DNA from: an uncultured Ruminococcus sp.
Lineage (GTDB): Bacteria > Bacillota > Clostridia > Oscillospirales > Acutalibacteraceae
Direction of reading: 5' to 3'
Assembly: GCA_902785425.1 (NCBI GenBank)
Contig: CACZYP010000021.1
Coordinates: 1 to 43,790 of the forward strand
Length of the DNA: 43,790 nt
In this document: in pieces, positions 34,042 through 41,601 of the stretch
Layout: each line of letters starts with the position of its first letter
Position numbering within the stretch: the first letter of the stretch is position 1
Position numbers and translations under genes: made by a program
Notes under the pieces: model-generated
The model's input: only the letters and a program-made list of their open reading frames with translations
What the model was told of the DNA's origin: nothing
Database searches by the model: none

Positions 34042-35772
34042 TTATTCTTCCTCGGAAGAAGCTTCTGTTTCCGCCTCTTCGTCGCTGTTCTTATCCGAGT
34101 CCTTATCGGAAGACTTGAGATGTCTGTCGGAGTCGTTTGCCTTGCTTGATGTGTCAACACCGAGGCTTACCTTGATCTCAACAGATGAACCATATTCGAG
34201 CTTATCGCCTGCGCTGTGTGCGTCGTAGCCGATAACAAGACCCTTTTTGATCGTATCGCTGTGCTCGAACGACTGAGTCGTAACGAAGCTCTCATCGCCG
34301 AGAAGCTGTGCCGCCTGGTCTACCGTCTTGCCCGTAATTACGGGAAGCTCACGCATTTTTGCGCCTTTACTTACGGTGATGTAAAGCGAGAAGCCCTGTG
34401 TTTCCTCCGTATAAGCCTCGGGGAACTGCGAAGCGATATATCCCTCGGGAACATCGTTCGAGAATTCCTCTTCAACAGCTTTAAGAAGCTTGTAATCGGA
34501 AGTCTTGTCGGATTTCTCTACAGCCTCTTCGTATTTTACGCCGACTAAGTTCGGCACCGTAACGAGTTCGCCCGTAACGCCCTCTGCGTCGGAATCACTC
34601 GATGAAGCTGTAGGTGAGAACATAGCTGCGAACGGGTTGCCCTGCAGCCAGTATGTTCCCACAATCACAAACAGAACAAGCGAAACGATACAGGAGATAA
34701 CTCCCGGAAGCTTCGAGCCGCCGGACTTCTTTTTCTTCGTGCCGGGGATATTCTCATCTTCTTCATCATCGTCGTCGTTATCGGGGCGTGAAAGCTCTTC
34801 TCTGATAACGCTTACAGACGGCGCCTCCGCAAGCTTTGATCTCATCTCGTCAAACGTCTGTATACGGCTTTCCTGGTCAAAATGCAGACCGCCTGCAAGA
34901 GCGGAGCGCACAAAAGACGGAAGCTTCTTGTTTATGCTTGAACTGATGAGCAGCTTATTATCGTTGCGGCGCTTTTCAACGTCATCCGGCACAGCGCCTG
35001 TGAGAGCATAGAAAAGAACTGCCGTGAAGCCATAGATATCGGTGCTTTCATCGAGCATCGAGAACTTATCGTACTGTTCCGGAGCGGAACAGCCCGAAAT
35101 AAGCATACATCTGAGATCGGTGCCGACCTTTCGCATATCTGCAATACCGAAATTGCGGAGCTTGAGTCTGCCGTCCTCTGTCATCTTAACGTTGCTGGGA
35201 CCTACACCGTAGTGAGAGATACCGTTTTTGTGAAGATCTTCAAGAGTGCCGAGCAGAGGCATGAAAAGGCGCTTTGCCTCTTCCCACTCAAGATGGCCGC
35301 CGTTTCGCTTTACGTAGTCTGTAAAGGACGTCAGCTCTTCCTGCTCTTCAACAACGTATGCCGTGTTGTTTTCGGTAAAGATATCAAGAACGTTCGGCGT
35401 AGCGGAACAATCCTTCAAACGTGCGAGCGTTCTGTTGTAATCGAGAAACTTGTTGAGAAGTCTTTTGTAAACAGCCGTCTTCTCCGAGCGCACCTTGATC
35501 TCGGTGCCGTCCTTGCTTCTGGCGCACAGACCGTTGGGAAGAAACTCACGGATAAGGACGGGGCTTTCACGGCGCATATCCATAGCAACGTAGCTTGTGC
35601 TTTCGTTGTTGCTTGTGAGTTTTTTGCCGATCATGTATTTATCGTCCTGGAGCTTTGCGCCCAGCGGTAAAAAAGGAAGACTCTGACGAATGCTTCTGTC
35701 AAATCCGCAATGGGGGCATTTATCGTCGTTGTCCCCTATTATTTTCATACAGCCATAGCATACTCTTGACAT
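34042..35772 (-). CDS. Zinc-ribbon, pseudokinase and PASTA-domain membrane protein
   Basis: A 576-residue protein. Residues 1-25 are a zinc ribbon (C5, C8, C19, C22). About 37-310 is a Ser/Thr-kinase fold of the group whose active members carry VAIKE-F-P and HxD-x-x-x-x-N. Here the key positions are changed. The glycine-rich loop reads KLTSNNESTSY, the VAIK lysine is Arg75 (LIREFLP), the HRD aspartate is Gly189 (HYGVGPSN), and DFG is NFG (N207). APEQY is kept. A highly acidic stretch, one helix (LPGVISCIVSLVLFVIVGTY), then two extracellular PASTA domains (VTVPNLVG near 425, LPVITGKTV near 490) and an acidic tail follow. PASTA domains of PknB/PrkC kinases bind muropeptides. Inference: a non-catalytic wall-sensing scaffold. 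The ATG follows GGAGTG. Confidence 0.88.
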   Translation of the reverse strand: MSRVCYGCMKIIGDNDDKCPHCGFDRSIRQSLPFLPLGAKLQDDKYMIGKKLTSNNESTSYVAMDMRRESPVLIREFLPNGLCARSKDGTEIKVRSEKTAVYKRLLNKFLDYNRTLARLKDCSATPNVLDIFTENNTAYVVEEQEELTSFTDYVKRNGGHLEWEEAKRLFMPLLGTLEDLHKNGISHYGVGPSNVKMTEDGRLKLRNFGIADMRKVGTDLRCMLISGCSAPEQYDKFSMLDESTDIYGFTAVLFYALTGAVPDDVEKRRNDNKLLISSSINKKLPSFVRSALAGGLHFDQESRIQTFDEMRSKLAEAPSVSVIREELSRPDNDDDDEEDENIPGTKKKKSGGSKLPGVISCIVSLVLFVIVGTYWLQGNPFAAMFSPTASSSDSDAEGVTGELVTVPNLVGVKYEEAVEKSDKTSDYKLLKAVEEEFSNDVPEGYIASQFPEAYTEETQGFSLYITVSKGAKMRELPVITGKTVDQAAQLLGDESFVTTQSFEHSDTIKKGLVIGYDAHSAGDKLEYGSSVEIKVSLGVDTSSKANDSDRHLKSSDKDSDKNSDEEAETEASSEEE

Positions 35773-35986
35773 TTTATCACTCCAAAATCAGTTGTCAATA
35801 TATCACATAACGCCGAGCGTGACCGTGATAACACTTTAAAACGCTCGAACTGCATATTACCATATCTTAAAGAATTATATCATAACCCCAAAGGATAATA
35901 CAACATCATACCTGTTAAAAGTAGTTACAGTTTTGTAACTATATTTCCTCTCATTCTGTACAGATAAGTTATTTAGACAAAAAAAC

Positions 35987-36026
35987 ACCGCAGCACCTTG
36001 AATCAAAGATTCAATAATGCTGCGGT
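35987..36026 (-). terminator. Terminator of the malic enzyme gene
   Basis: A 9-bp outer stem ACCGCAGCA / TGCTGCGGT enclosing a second stem TTGAATC / GATTCAA. On minus it is followed by GTTTTTTTG. It lies about 30 nt after the malic enzyme stop. Confidence 0.85.
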
Positions 36027-36054
36027 TTTATACTTAGTCAGCTATTATGTAAGA

Positions 36055-37233
36055 TCAGATCCTTGCAACGCCTGTCTTCTTTGCTGCCTCAATAACTGCG
36101 TCTGCAACGGCTCTCGAAACTCTCTTGTCGAATGCCGCAGGGATAACGTAGTCGGGCTTCAGCTCCTCATCGGAGATAAGGCTTGCGATAGCGTAAGAAG
36201 CTGCGACCTTCATCTCTTCATTGATAACGGAAGCACGGCAGTCAAGAACGCCTCTGAACAGACCGGGAAATACGAGAACGTTGTTGATCTGGTTCGGGAA
36301 GTCTGAACGGCCTGTACCGACAACTGCTGCGCCTGCCTCTTTTGCAAGGTCGGGCATGATCTCGGGAACAGGGTTTGCCATAGCGAAAACGATAGCGTCC
36401 TTGTTCATCGTCTCGACCATCTCTTTTGTAAGAACGCCCGGAGCGGAAACGCCGAGGAACATATCTGCGCCGACAACTGCATCTGCAAGTGTGCCTGTCT
36501 TCTTTTCAGCGTTTGTGATAGCCGCCATCTCGTTCTTTGCTTCGTTGTTATAGTCCTTGCCCTCGCAGATGATGCCGGAACGGTCAACCATGATGATCTT
36601 CTTTGCGTCTGCGCCGACATTGATGAGGTGCTTTGTAATAGCGATGCCTGCTGCGCCTGCACCGTTAACAACGATCTTTATATCGGAAAGGTTCTTCTTG
36701 ACGAGCTTGAGCGAATTGATAAGAGCTGCCGCAACAACAACAGCTGTACCGTGCTGATCGTCGTGGAACACGGGGATATCGCACTTTTCCTTGAGTCTGC
36801 GCTCGATCTCGAAGCATCTCGGAGCGGAGATATCCTCAAGGTTGATGCCGCCGAAGCTGCCCGAGATAAGATAAACAGTGTTTACGATCTCGTCTACGTC
36901 CTTTGATTTTACACAGATCGGGAATGCGTCTACATCGGCAAAAGCCTTGAAGAGTGCGCACTTGCCTTCCATAACGGGCATGCCTGCTTCGGGGCCGATG
37001 TCGCCCAGACCGAGAACAGCCGTACCGTCCGTTACAACGGCAACGAGGTTGTGTCTTCTTGTAAGATCGTAGCTTTTTGAGATATCCTTCTGTATCTCAA
37101 GGCAAGGCTGAGCAACACCGGGAGTGTATGCTGTCGAAAGACCGTATGTATCGCTTACGTCGCAGCGTGTAGTTACCTCGATCTTGCCTTTCCAGTCGTA
37201 ATGAAGCTTAAGTGATTCTTCCTTGATATCCAT
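36055..37233 (-). CDS. Malic enzyme (malate dehydrogenase, oxaloacetate-decarboxylating)
   Basis: A 392-residue short-type bacterial malic enzyme, converting malate to pyruvate and CO2 with NAD(P)+. Landmarks are YTPGVAQPC near 36 and [20 protein letters not shown] near 66-85, then [11 protein letters not shown] with a catalytic Lys. [13 protein letters not shown] near 152 carries the metal-binding Asp residues. [12 protein letters not shown] near 190 is the dinucleotide-binding glycine motif. FAMANPVPE closes the NAD domain. Full length, with all motifs present. The ATG follows AAAGGAAG; a good promoter lies at 37275-37303 and a terminator at 35987-36026. Monocistronic. Cofactor preference cannot be fixed here. 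Confidence 0.95.
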   Translation of the reverse strand: MDIKEESLKLHYDWKGKIEVTTRCDVSDTYGLSTAYTPGVAQPCLEIQKDISKSYDLTRRHNLVAVVTDGTAVLGLGDIGPEAGMPVMEGKCALFKAFADVDAFPICVKSKDVDEIVNTVYLISGSFGGINLEDISAPRCFEIERRLKEKCDIPVFHDDQHGTAVVVAAALINSLKLVKKNLSDIKIVVNGAGAAGIAITKHLINVGADAKKIIMVDRSGIICEGKDYNNEAKNEMAAITNAEKKTGTLADAVVGADMFLGVSAPGVLTKEMVETMNKDAIVFAMANPVPEIMPDLAKEAGAAVVGTGRSDFPNQINNVLVFPGLFRGVLDCRASVINEEMKVAASYAIASLISDEELKPDYVIPAAFDKRVSRAVADAVIEAAKKTGVARI

Positions 37234-37274
37234 CGTGTTTCTTCCTTTCGTTTTCTCTTTGAAACTGCAAAATC

Positions 37275-37303
37275 ATTATAACATTTTCGCCTTGAATATG
37301 CAA
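37275..37303 (-). promoter_or_regulatory. Promoter of the malic enzyme gene
   Basis: Minus strand: TTGCAT at 37303-37298, a 17-bp spacer, and TATAAT at 37280-37275. Confidence 0.75.
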
Positions 37304-37376
37304 TAGCCATTTATTTATATTTTTGTAACACAAACGGCACTAATAATGTTATAATTGTTTTTAATGGGGTGGTTTT

Positions 37377-37805
37377 ATGGTTAAATATATACTTCCTATT
37401 GCAGTAGTAATATGCGCAAACGTTATATATCAGATATGTGCCAAGTCAATGCCAAAGGATATTGATCCATTCGCTTCACTCACGATAACGTACAGTATAA
37501 GCGCCCTGATGTGCGTAATACTGTATTTTGTTATGAATAAAAACGGAAATCTTCTCAAAGAATACGGAAAGCTCAATTGGGTTCCGTTCGCTTTCGGGAT
37601 CGTTCTTGTAGGTCTTGAAGCAGGCTGGCTGTATGCGTACAAAGCGGGCTGGAAGGTAAGCACGGCACAGATTACTCAAAGCTCTGTTCTTGCACTTGCA
37701 CTGATCGCTGTCGGTGCTCTTATGTTTCATGAAAAGATCGGCTGGAACAAGATAGTCGGCGTTATAATCTGCATGATAGGACTTGTATTTATCAATATTA
37801 AATAA
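37377..37805 (+). CDS. Half-size EamA/DMT-family transporter
   Basis: A 142-residue, very hydrophobic protein with four to five helices, the size of a single EamA repeat; full EamA transporters have two. The first helix is ILPIAVVICANVIYQI. The last helix carries the family ending KIVGVIICMIGLVFIN, preceded by SVLALALIAVGALMFHEKI, the typical EamA strand-helix pair. Such proteins work as dimers and move small metabolites, lipids or sugars; the substrate is not evident. The ATG at 37377 follows AATGGGGTGG. A TATAAT sits at 37350-37355, but the best -35 (TTGTAA) is 21 bp away, so the promoter is uncertain. Confidence 0.82.
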   Translation: MVKYILPIAVVICANVIYQICAKSMPKDIDPFASLTITYSISALMCVILYFVMNKNGNLLKEYGKLNWVPFAFGIVLVGLEAGWLYAYKAGWKVSTAQITQSSVLALALIAVGALMFHEKIGWNKIVGVIICMIGLVFINIK

Positions 37806-37843
37806 CAAAAATAATTGAATTATAATCGTAGCCGGCTGCATAT

Positions 37844-37870
37844 GCAGAGGAAAGCTTACGCTCTGCTTTA
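37844..37870 (+). terminator. Weak terminator candidate after the EamA gene
   Basis: A 6-bp stem GCAGAG / CTCTGC with an 11-nt loop followed by TTTA. It overlaps a CTGCATATGCAG palindrome at 37836-37847. Confidence 0.35.
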
Positions 37871-38033
37871 TCTTTCAGCGGAAACATGTGGAGATATTTG
37901 TCTGCCATTTTGTGCGGTATTGCCTTATTTTTTGAAGAGGCAGTCAATTATTTTCGGAATAATAACAATAGAAAAGACTTCTCCGTTATGATATAATTTT
38001 TAAGGTTATAACTTTGTGATGGGAGAATTTATC

Positions 38034-39053
38034 ATGACATCAAAAAGAATTCTTTCTGCCGTTGTTGCGGCAGCTCTGGCATTATCGGCGGCTTCTTTAT
38101 CGGGCTGTCAATTGAAGGGCCATTCGCCCGAGGATTACTACGTTTCTCCGCTTGCAACGCATGATACCGCCGAGCAGAGCGACACATCGGCTTCCGATGA
38201 AGAAAGCAGCCTTTCCGACACCGAAAGTGAAAAGGCAGAATCGAAGAAAGAAGAATCCAAGGCCGAAAGTAAAGCTGAAAGTAAAAAAGAAGAGTCCAAG
38301 GCCGAGAGCAAGAAAGCAGAATCGAAAGCCGAAAGCAAAAAGGCAGAGTCAAAGGCTGAAAGCAAGAAGACCGAATCGAAAGCAGAAAGCAAAAAAACAG
38401 AATCCAAGAAAACAGAGAGCAAGAAAGCAGAGTCAAAACTGCCCGAAGGCTCTGTAGAAAGCCGCACGGAAAGCAAAGCGGAATCCAAAAAGGAAGAAGC
38501 TTCGTCCGAGAAAAAGGACAAGAACGAGGATTCAAAGATATATAAAGATATGGTAGGCCTTATCAAAGACGAAGACGTTTTAGGCTACACAGTAACTAAG
38601 CTTCCCGGCTCGGACGCCGATCACCTTATCATCTACTACGGTCAGCACATCAAGAAAGAGGATACCGACACGAGCAACCTCATCATTCTTGACTCCGAAG
38701 GCTACGCCAAAGAGCTTGAAGAGAAAGAAAACGACCGCCGTGAGCAGGAAGAATCCACAAAGCTTTACAGCGTTTACAAGATAAGCGGCGACAGATGCAC
38801 TCCGGAAGGCGACATTGACGGCTATTTCACCACAGCTTACCTCTCGCCCAACACAAACACTATCGGTCTTTACTACACCAAAGGCGAAAACTGGAAGTAC
38901 GGTCTTATCGAGATCAGCGGCAGCAGCGCTGTTATCAACTACACATACGAGGGCAACCTTGAGGACAACGGAGGATCACTCCCCCCCATGCCCGGCAACG
39001 AGATCAAGTTCAGTAAACCCGATAACTACGATCTTATCAAAAAGTATAAATAA
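38034..39053 (+). CDS. Lipoprotein with a long Glu-Ser-Lys repeat
   Basis: A 339-residue exported lipoprotein. The signal peptide ends in the lipobox LSGC (Cys near 26). About residues 65-150 are a low-complexity tract built from ESKAESKK/ESKKA/ESKKT units, predicted to be an extended charged helix or spacer holding the C-terminal part away from the membrane. The C-terminal domain (about 165-339) is soluble with no recognised family; segments such as VLGYTVTKLPGSDADHLIIY and GDRCTPEGDIDGYF are notable. The frame opens at 38016, but the ATG at 38034 follows GGGAG. The -10 is TATAAT at 37992-37997 with a poor -35 (TAGAAA). The gene is followed by terminator and repeat B. Confidence 0.8.
   Translation: MTSKRILSAVVAAALALSAASLSGCQLKGHSPEDYYVSPLATHDTAEQSDTSASDEESSLSDTESEKAESKKEESKAESKAESKKEESKAESKKAESKAESKKAESKAESKKTESKAESKKTESKKTESKKAESKLPEGSVESRTESKAESKKEEASSEKKDKNEDSKIYKDMVGLIKDEDVLGYTVTKLPGSDADHLIIYYGQHIKKEDTDTSNLIILDSEGYAKELEEKENDRREQEESTKLYSVYKISGDRCTPEGDIDGYFTTAYLSPNTNTIGLYYTKGENWKYGLIEISGSSAVINYTYEGNLEDNGGSLPPMPGNEIKFSKPDNYDLIKKYK
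38227..38490 (+). repeat. Tandem short repeat encoding ESK(A/K/E/T) units
   Basis: Imperfect tandem units of 12-24 bases (GAAAGCAAAAAGGCAGAGTC and variants) lie inside the lipoprotein gene and keep the frame. Synonymous variation between units (AAG/AAA, GAA/GAG, TCC/TCA/AGC) shows that the tract is not freshly expanded. Length changes of whole units would alter spacer length without frameshift. Confidence 0.85.
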
Positions 39054-39060
39054 GAATAAT

Positions 39061-39086
39061 TGCGGCGCTCATTTACGGGCGCCGCA
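39061..39086. terminator. Terminator hairpin, left copy flanking repeat B
   Basis: A 10-bp stem TGCGGCGCTC / GGGCGCCGCA (one T-G pair) with a 6-nt loop, seven nt after the lipoprotein stop. The same stem, with a changed loop, recurs at 39346-39371. On plus the hairpin is followed by GTTAGATTGTCG, not by a T-run. Confidence 0.8.
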
Positions 39087-39345
39087 GTTAGATTGTCGAA
39101 AAAGTTAAGGTTCACACATCCGAAAGTTTTTGCCCCGCTTTTTTCAAAAAGCGGGCGGTTTCCAAAGGCAGAGCCTTTGGCCGTCGGAGACATGTTCATG
39201 CCCTTTTAGGGGTGAATTTCCAAAACAGTCCGGTGGACTGTTTTGGAAAGAGGGGCATTTTGGCAGAAAATGCCCCTAAGCTTTCAGTAACATCAGGTTT
39301 TCTCGCCGTAACATGGTGACAAAAAAACTATATCAACAGACTGAC
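39087..39345 (+). repeat. Modular structured repeat, copy B, between duplicated terminators
   Basis: A non-coding 259-bp unit with the same order of parts as copy A at 27626-27943. Left end GTTAGATTGTCGAAAAAGTT; the right end reversed reads AGTCAGTCTGTTGATATAGT. The core GAAAGTTTTTGCC has hairpin CCCGCTTTTTTCAAAAAGCGGG. A short hairpin CCAAAGGC/GCCTTTGG follows. The 90-nt module is at 39191-39280. In the module the stem TTTCCAAAACAGTCC pairs perfectly over 15 bp with a 3-nt loop, and GGGGCATTTT pairs with AAAATGCCCC. No credible gene. Confidence 0.8.
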
Positions 39346-39371
39346 TGCGGCGCTCTTTTATGGGCGCCGCA
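39346..39371. terminator. Terminator hairpin, right copy flanking repeat B
   Basis: Same 10-bp stem as 39061-39086 with loop TTTTAT instead of ATTTAC, followed by TTATTTTG on plus. It is thus a better terminator than the left copy. Confidence 0.8.
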
Positions 39372-39415
39372 TTATTTTGTTAAAATACCAATATTTTGCA
39401 CCTTTATCCGATAAT

Positions 39416-39486
39416 CGCCCGGCACATTGGCTGCGCCTCGTGCCTGTTTTATTCGTAACGCCGGTTACTATTTTGTGCTTCGCACG
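39416..39486 (-). repeat. 71-bp dispersed repeat, first copy
   Basis: 66 of 71 bases match the reverse complement of 43615-43685. Both copies follow a GAAAGTTTT-type hairpin unit in the same order and relative orientation, so it is a module of the hairpin-repeat family. It contains the CGCCCGGCACATTGGC and GTAACGCCGGTTA segments. No gene. Confidence 0.8.
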
Positions 39487-39501
39487 CTTTGCCTTAGGCT
39501 G

Positions 39502-39562
39502 CCAAGGGCTCCGCCCTTGGATCCCGCAAGCCTTTTGAAAAAGGCTTGGCGAAAACTTCCGG
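39502..39562 (-). repeat. Modular hairpin repeat, copy E (downstream of GyrI-like gene)
   Basis: On minus: GGAAGTTTTCGCCAAGCC, hairpin to GGCTTGC, then a second hairpin CCAAGGGC-GGA-GCCCTTGG. The first part matches copy A almost exactly (27662-27692). It lies about 12 nt after the stop of the GyrI-like gene and leads into the 71-bp module at 39416-39486. Confidence 0.75.
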
Positions 39563-39574
39563 AAATGTTCTTTT

Positions 39575-40207
39575 TTACTTTGCAACTATCGGGTGACGGA
39601 TAACAGTTTTCAGTTTCTCGGGTACAACACGTCTTGCGTCCGAAAGATAGATCTCGTGATGATAACGCTTATCGGTTATATCGAGAACATATCCCTCACG
39701 CTCCATATATTCATGCATGAGCTTTACCGTTTCAGGCTCGTTGTCGTAGCTTCCTATGTGCATACACTGAACGCACAAGCCCTCGTCGTATGTCATAAAA
39801 TATACCTTTGAGAAATCGGTCTTCTTTTTCTGCCGAGCTTCTTTAACTGCCCAATCGAAATCCTCTTTTGTCACAAAATCGGGCAGACGAATGAGCGAGA
39901 TCCAGTTAAAGCTTCCCTTATCGGAATAATCTACGCCCTCAATACCGTCCTGCCACCAGAAACCCTCAAGCGGCGGAACGACGTAATCAAAGTATCCCTC
40001 GATAACACGGTTGCCTTTTTTGCTCATCTTGATAGTGTACGCAACGCCGTAAAGAAGCTCTATCGACTTCTTGTACTCACCGTTTTCTTCGTTCGGGTCG
40101 CCCTTGCCGCTGAGTGCGATATAGTTCATTTTCGGCACTGTAACTATAGTCGGTTTTTTCGGCGGCATATAGAATTCCTTGTACTCTTTTTTGAAATCAA
40201 AAGCCAT
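39575..40207 (-). CDS. GyrI-like small-molecule-binding domain protein
   Basis: A 210-residue soluble protein of the GyrI-like/SBMBP group, in which a duplicated SHS2-type fold binds small hydrophobic or cationic molecules, and some members act on or sequester drugs. Typical segments are PKMNYIALSGKGDPNEENGEY near 25-45 and ELLYGVAYTIKM near 50. DEGLCVQCMHIGSYDNEPET near 145-165 is the hallmark of this subgroup, followed by KRYHHEIYLSDARRVVPEKL near 180-200. No DNA-binding domain is attached, so it is a stand-alone binder. The ATG follows AAGGGGTG. It lies 14 bp downstream of the MocR gene on the same strand and may be the last gene of that operon. Confidence 0.85.
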   Translation of the reverse strand: MAFDFKKEYKEFYMPPKKPTIVTVPKMNYIALSGKGDPNEENGEYKKSIELLYGVAYTIKMSKKGNRVIEGYFDYVVPPLEGFWWQDGIEGVDYSDKGSFNWISLIRLPDFVTKEDFDWAVKEARQKKKTDFSKVYFMTYDEGLCVQCMHIGSYDNEPETVKLMHEYMEREGYVLDITDKRYHHEIYLSDARRVVPEKLKTVIRHPIVAK

Positions 40208-40221
40208 GTAAACACCCCTTC

Positions 40222-41601
40222 TTATCTGTCATATACTATCAAAGCCAATTCTTTCAGTCCGCTCTTAAGCTTATCCTCAGGGATAGCCGCAAAGCTGAGA
40301 TAAAAATATTTAAGCCCGTTCTTTTCCCTGATCTTGCCAAGCTTTATTCCTGCACCGAAACATTCTCTTCTGATCGTATCTATAGTCTTTTCAGTCTTTA
40401 GCTTTATACGAACGCAAAGCGCTGTTTCGATCACCTCAACAACAGCATCGGAAAAGATCTCTTTTGCAGCGCTGCACATCAATTCCGACCTCTCGCCGTA
40501 CAGCTTTCTGAGCTTTCTCAGCTGCCGTTCAAGTCTGCCTGCCGAAATATATTCCGAAAGCGCAAGCTGCTCGACCTTTGAAGCCGTCTGATTGTAGTTT
40601 GCCTTTCGCTGTGAGTACACCTCAGCCAGTGATTCCGGCAGCACCATATAGCTAAGACGAACGCTCGGAAGCAGAAGCTTTGAAAAGCTCCCGATATAGA
40701 CAACTCTCGACTCACACATTCCCTGAAGAGCAGGAACAGGCTTTGACGTGTATCGAAGCTCGCCGTTGTAGTCGTCCTCTATGATGATGGAATCGGTATC
40801 GTTAGCCCAGCGTATTATCTCTGCACGCTTGCTTACGGGAATAGGAGACGATCCTCTGTTTGACCCCGATGAATTCACAAAAACGACTCTGCTTGAAATA
40901 TCATCACCGATTACTATGCCGTTTTTATCGGCAGAAAGAGGCGTAATGCTCCAGCGCATATCGCTGAATATCTGCTCGCCCTGCGGAAAGAAGCCCTTTT
41001 CGAGAGCTGCGTCAAAGCCGTAATCGGAGCATAAGCCGAGCAGTATGGAAAGCAGCGTTTGTGTTCCTGCACCGATAACTATTCTATCGGGGGCAGCTTT
41101 CACGCCCCTTAATCGGCGTGAGTATTCGCACAATGTGCTTCTGAGCTCATACTCTCCCTGCGGATCACCGTAAGAAGTAATGATCTGCGGCTCGTCAAGA
41201 ACGTTTTTTATACACCGCTGCCAGTACTTTATATCTGTTATATCGGGATCAACTCCGGAACCCGAAAAGTCATATTCTATCGTTTTCTGAGCATTCAGTT
41301 GTATCGAACGCTCCGATTTCTTATCGGGCATGGAATCAAACGATATATCACTAAGCTCCGCCTCTGCGAAATACCCTTTTTGAGGTCGGCTTTCGATATA
41401 TCCCTCTGCGCAAAGCTGATCGTAAGCCGTCTGAACCGTTGTGCGGCTGATGTCAAGGTCTGCCGAAAGACGGCGCACCGACGGGAGCCTGTCGCCTTTT
41501 TTGATAAGTCCGCCCGAAATAGCTGCCTTGAAGCTTTCATAAAGCTGCTCATAATAAAGCCGACCGCTTTGCTTGTCTATCTGTAAAAACTCGTAGATCA
41601 T
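40222..41601 (-). CDS. MocR/PdxR-type regulator (GntR HTH plus aminotransferase domain)
   Basis: A 459-residue regulator. Residues 1-75 form a GntR-type winged helix (KAAISGGLIKKGDRLPSVRR, then ADLDISRTTVQTAYDQLCAEG). About 110-459 is an aminotransferase class-I-like domain. SFSKLLLPSVRLSYMVLP near 310 carries the PLP lysine in SFSK, and IIEDDYNGELRY near 275 has the PLP-contacting Asp. Members sense PLP and often control vitamin B6 genes, but also amino-sugar and GABA genes. The ATG at 41601 overlaps the stop of the preceding GNAT gene (ATGA), so translation is coupled; upstream starts are ignored. No pdxST pair is in the window, so the target is unknown. Confidence 0.9.
   Translation of the reverse strand: MIYEFLQIDKQSGRLYYEQLYESFKAAISGGLIKKGDRLPSVRRLSADLDISRTTVQTAYDQLCAEGYIESRPQKGYFAEAELSDISFDSMPDKKSERSIQLNAQKTIEYDFSGSGVDPDITDIKYWQRCIKNVLDEPQIITSYGDPQGEYELRSTLCEYSRRLRGVKAAPDRIVIGAGTQTLLSILLGLCSDYGFDAALEKGFFPQGEQIFSDMRWSITPLSADKNGIVIGDDISSRVVFVNSSGSNRGSSPIPVSKRAEIIRWANDTDSIIIEDDYNGELRYTSKPVPALQGMCESRVVYIGSFSKLLLPSVRLSYMVLPESLAEVYSQRKANYNQTASKVEQLALSEYISAGRLERQLRKLRKLYGERSELMCSAAKEIFSDAVVEVIETALCVRIKLKTEKTIDTIRRECFGAGIKLGKIREKNGLKYFYLSFAAIPEDKLKSGLKELALIVYDR

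Noticed and set aside
38227..38490. CRISPR array
   Set aside because: Short repeats here are in-frame coding repeats without unique spacers; no cas genes or direct-repeat/spacer pattern occurs in the window.
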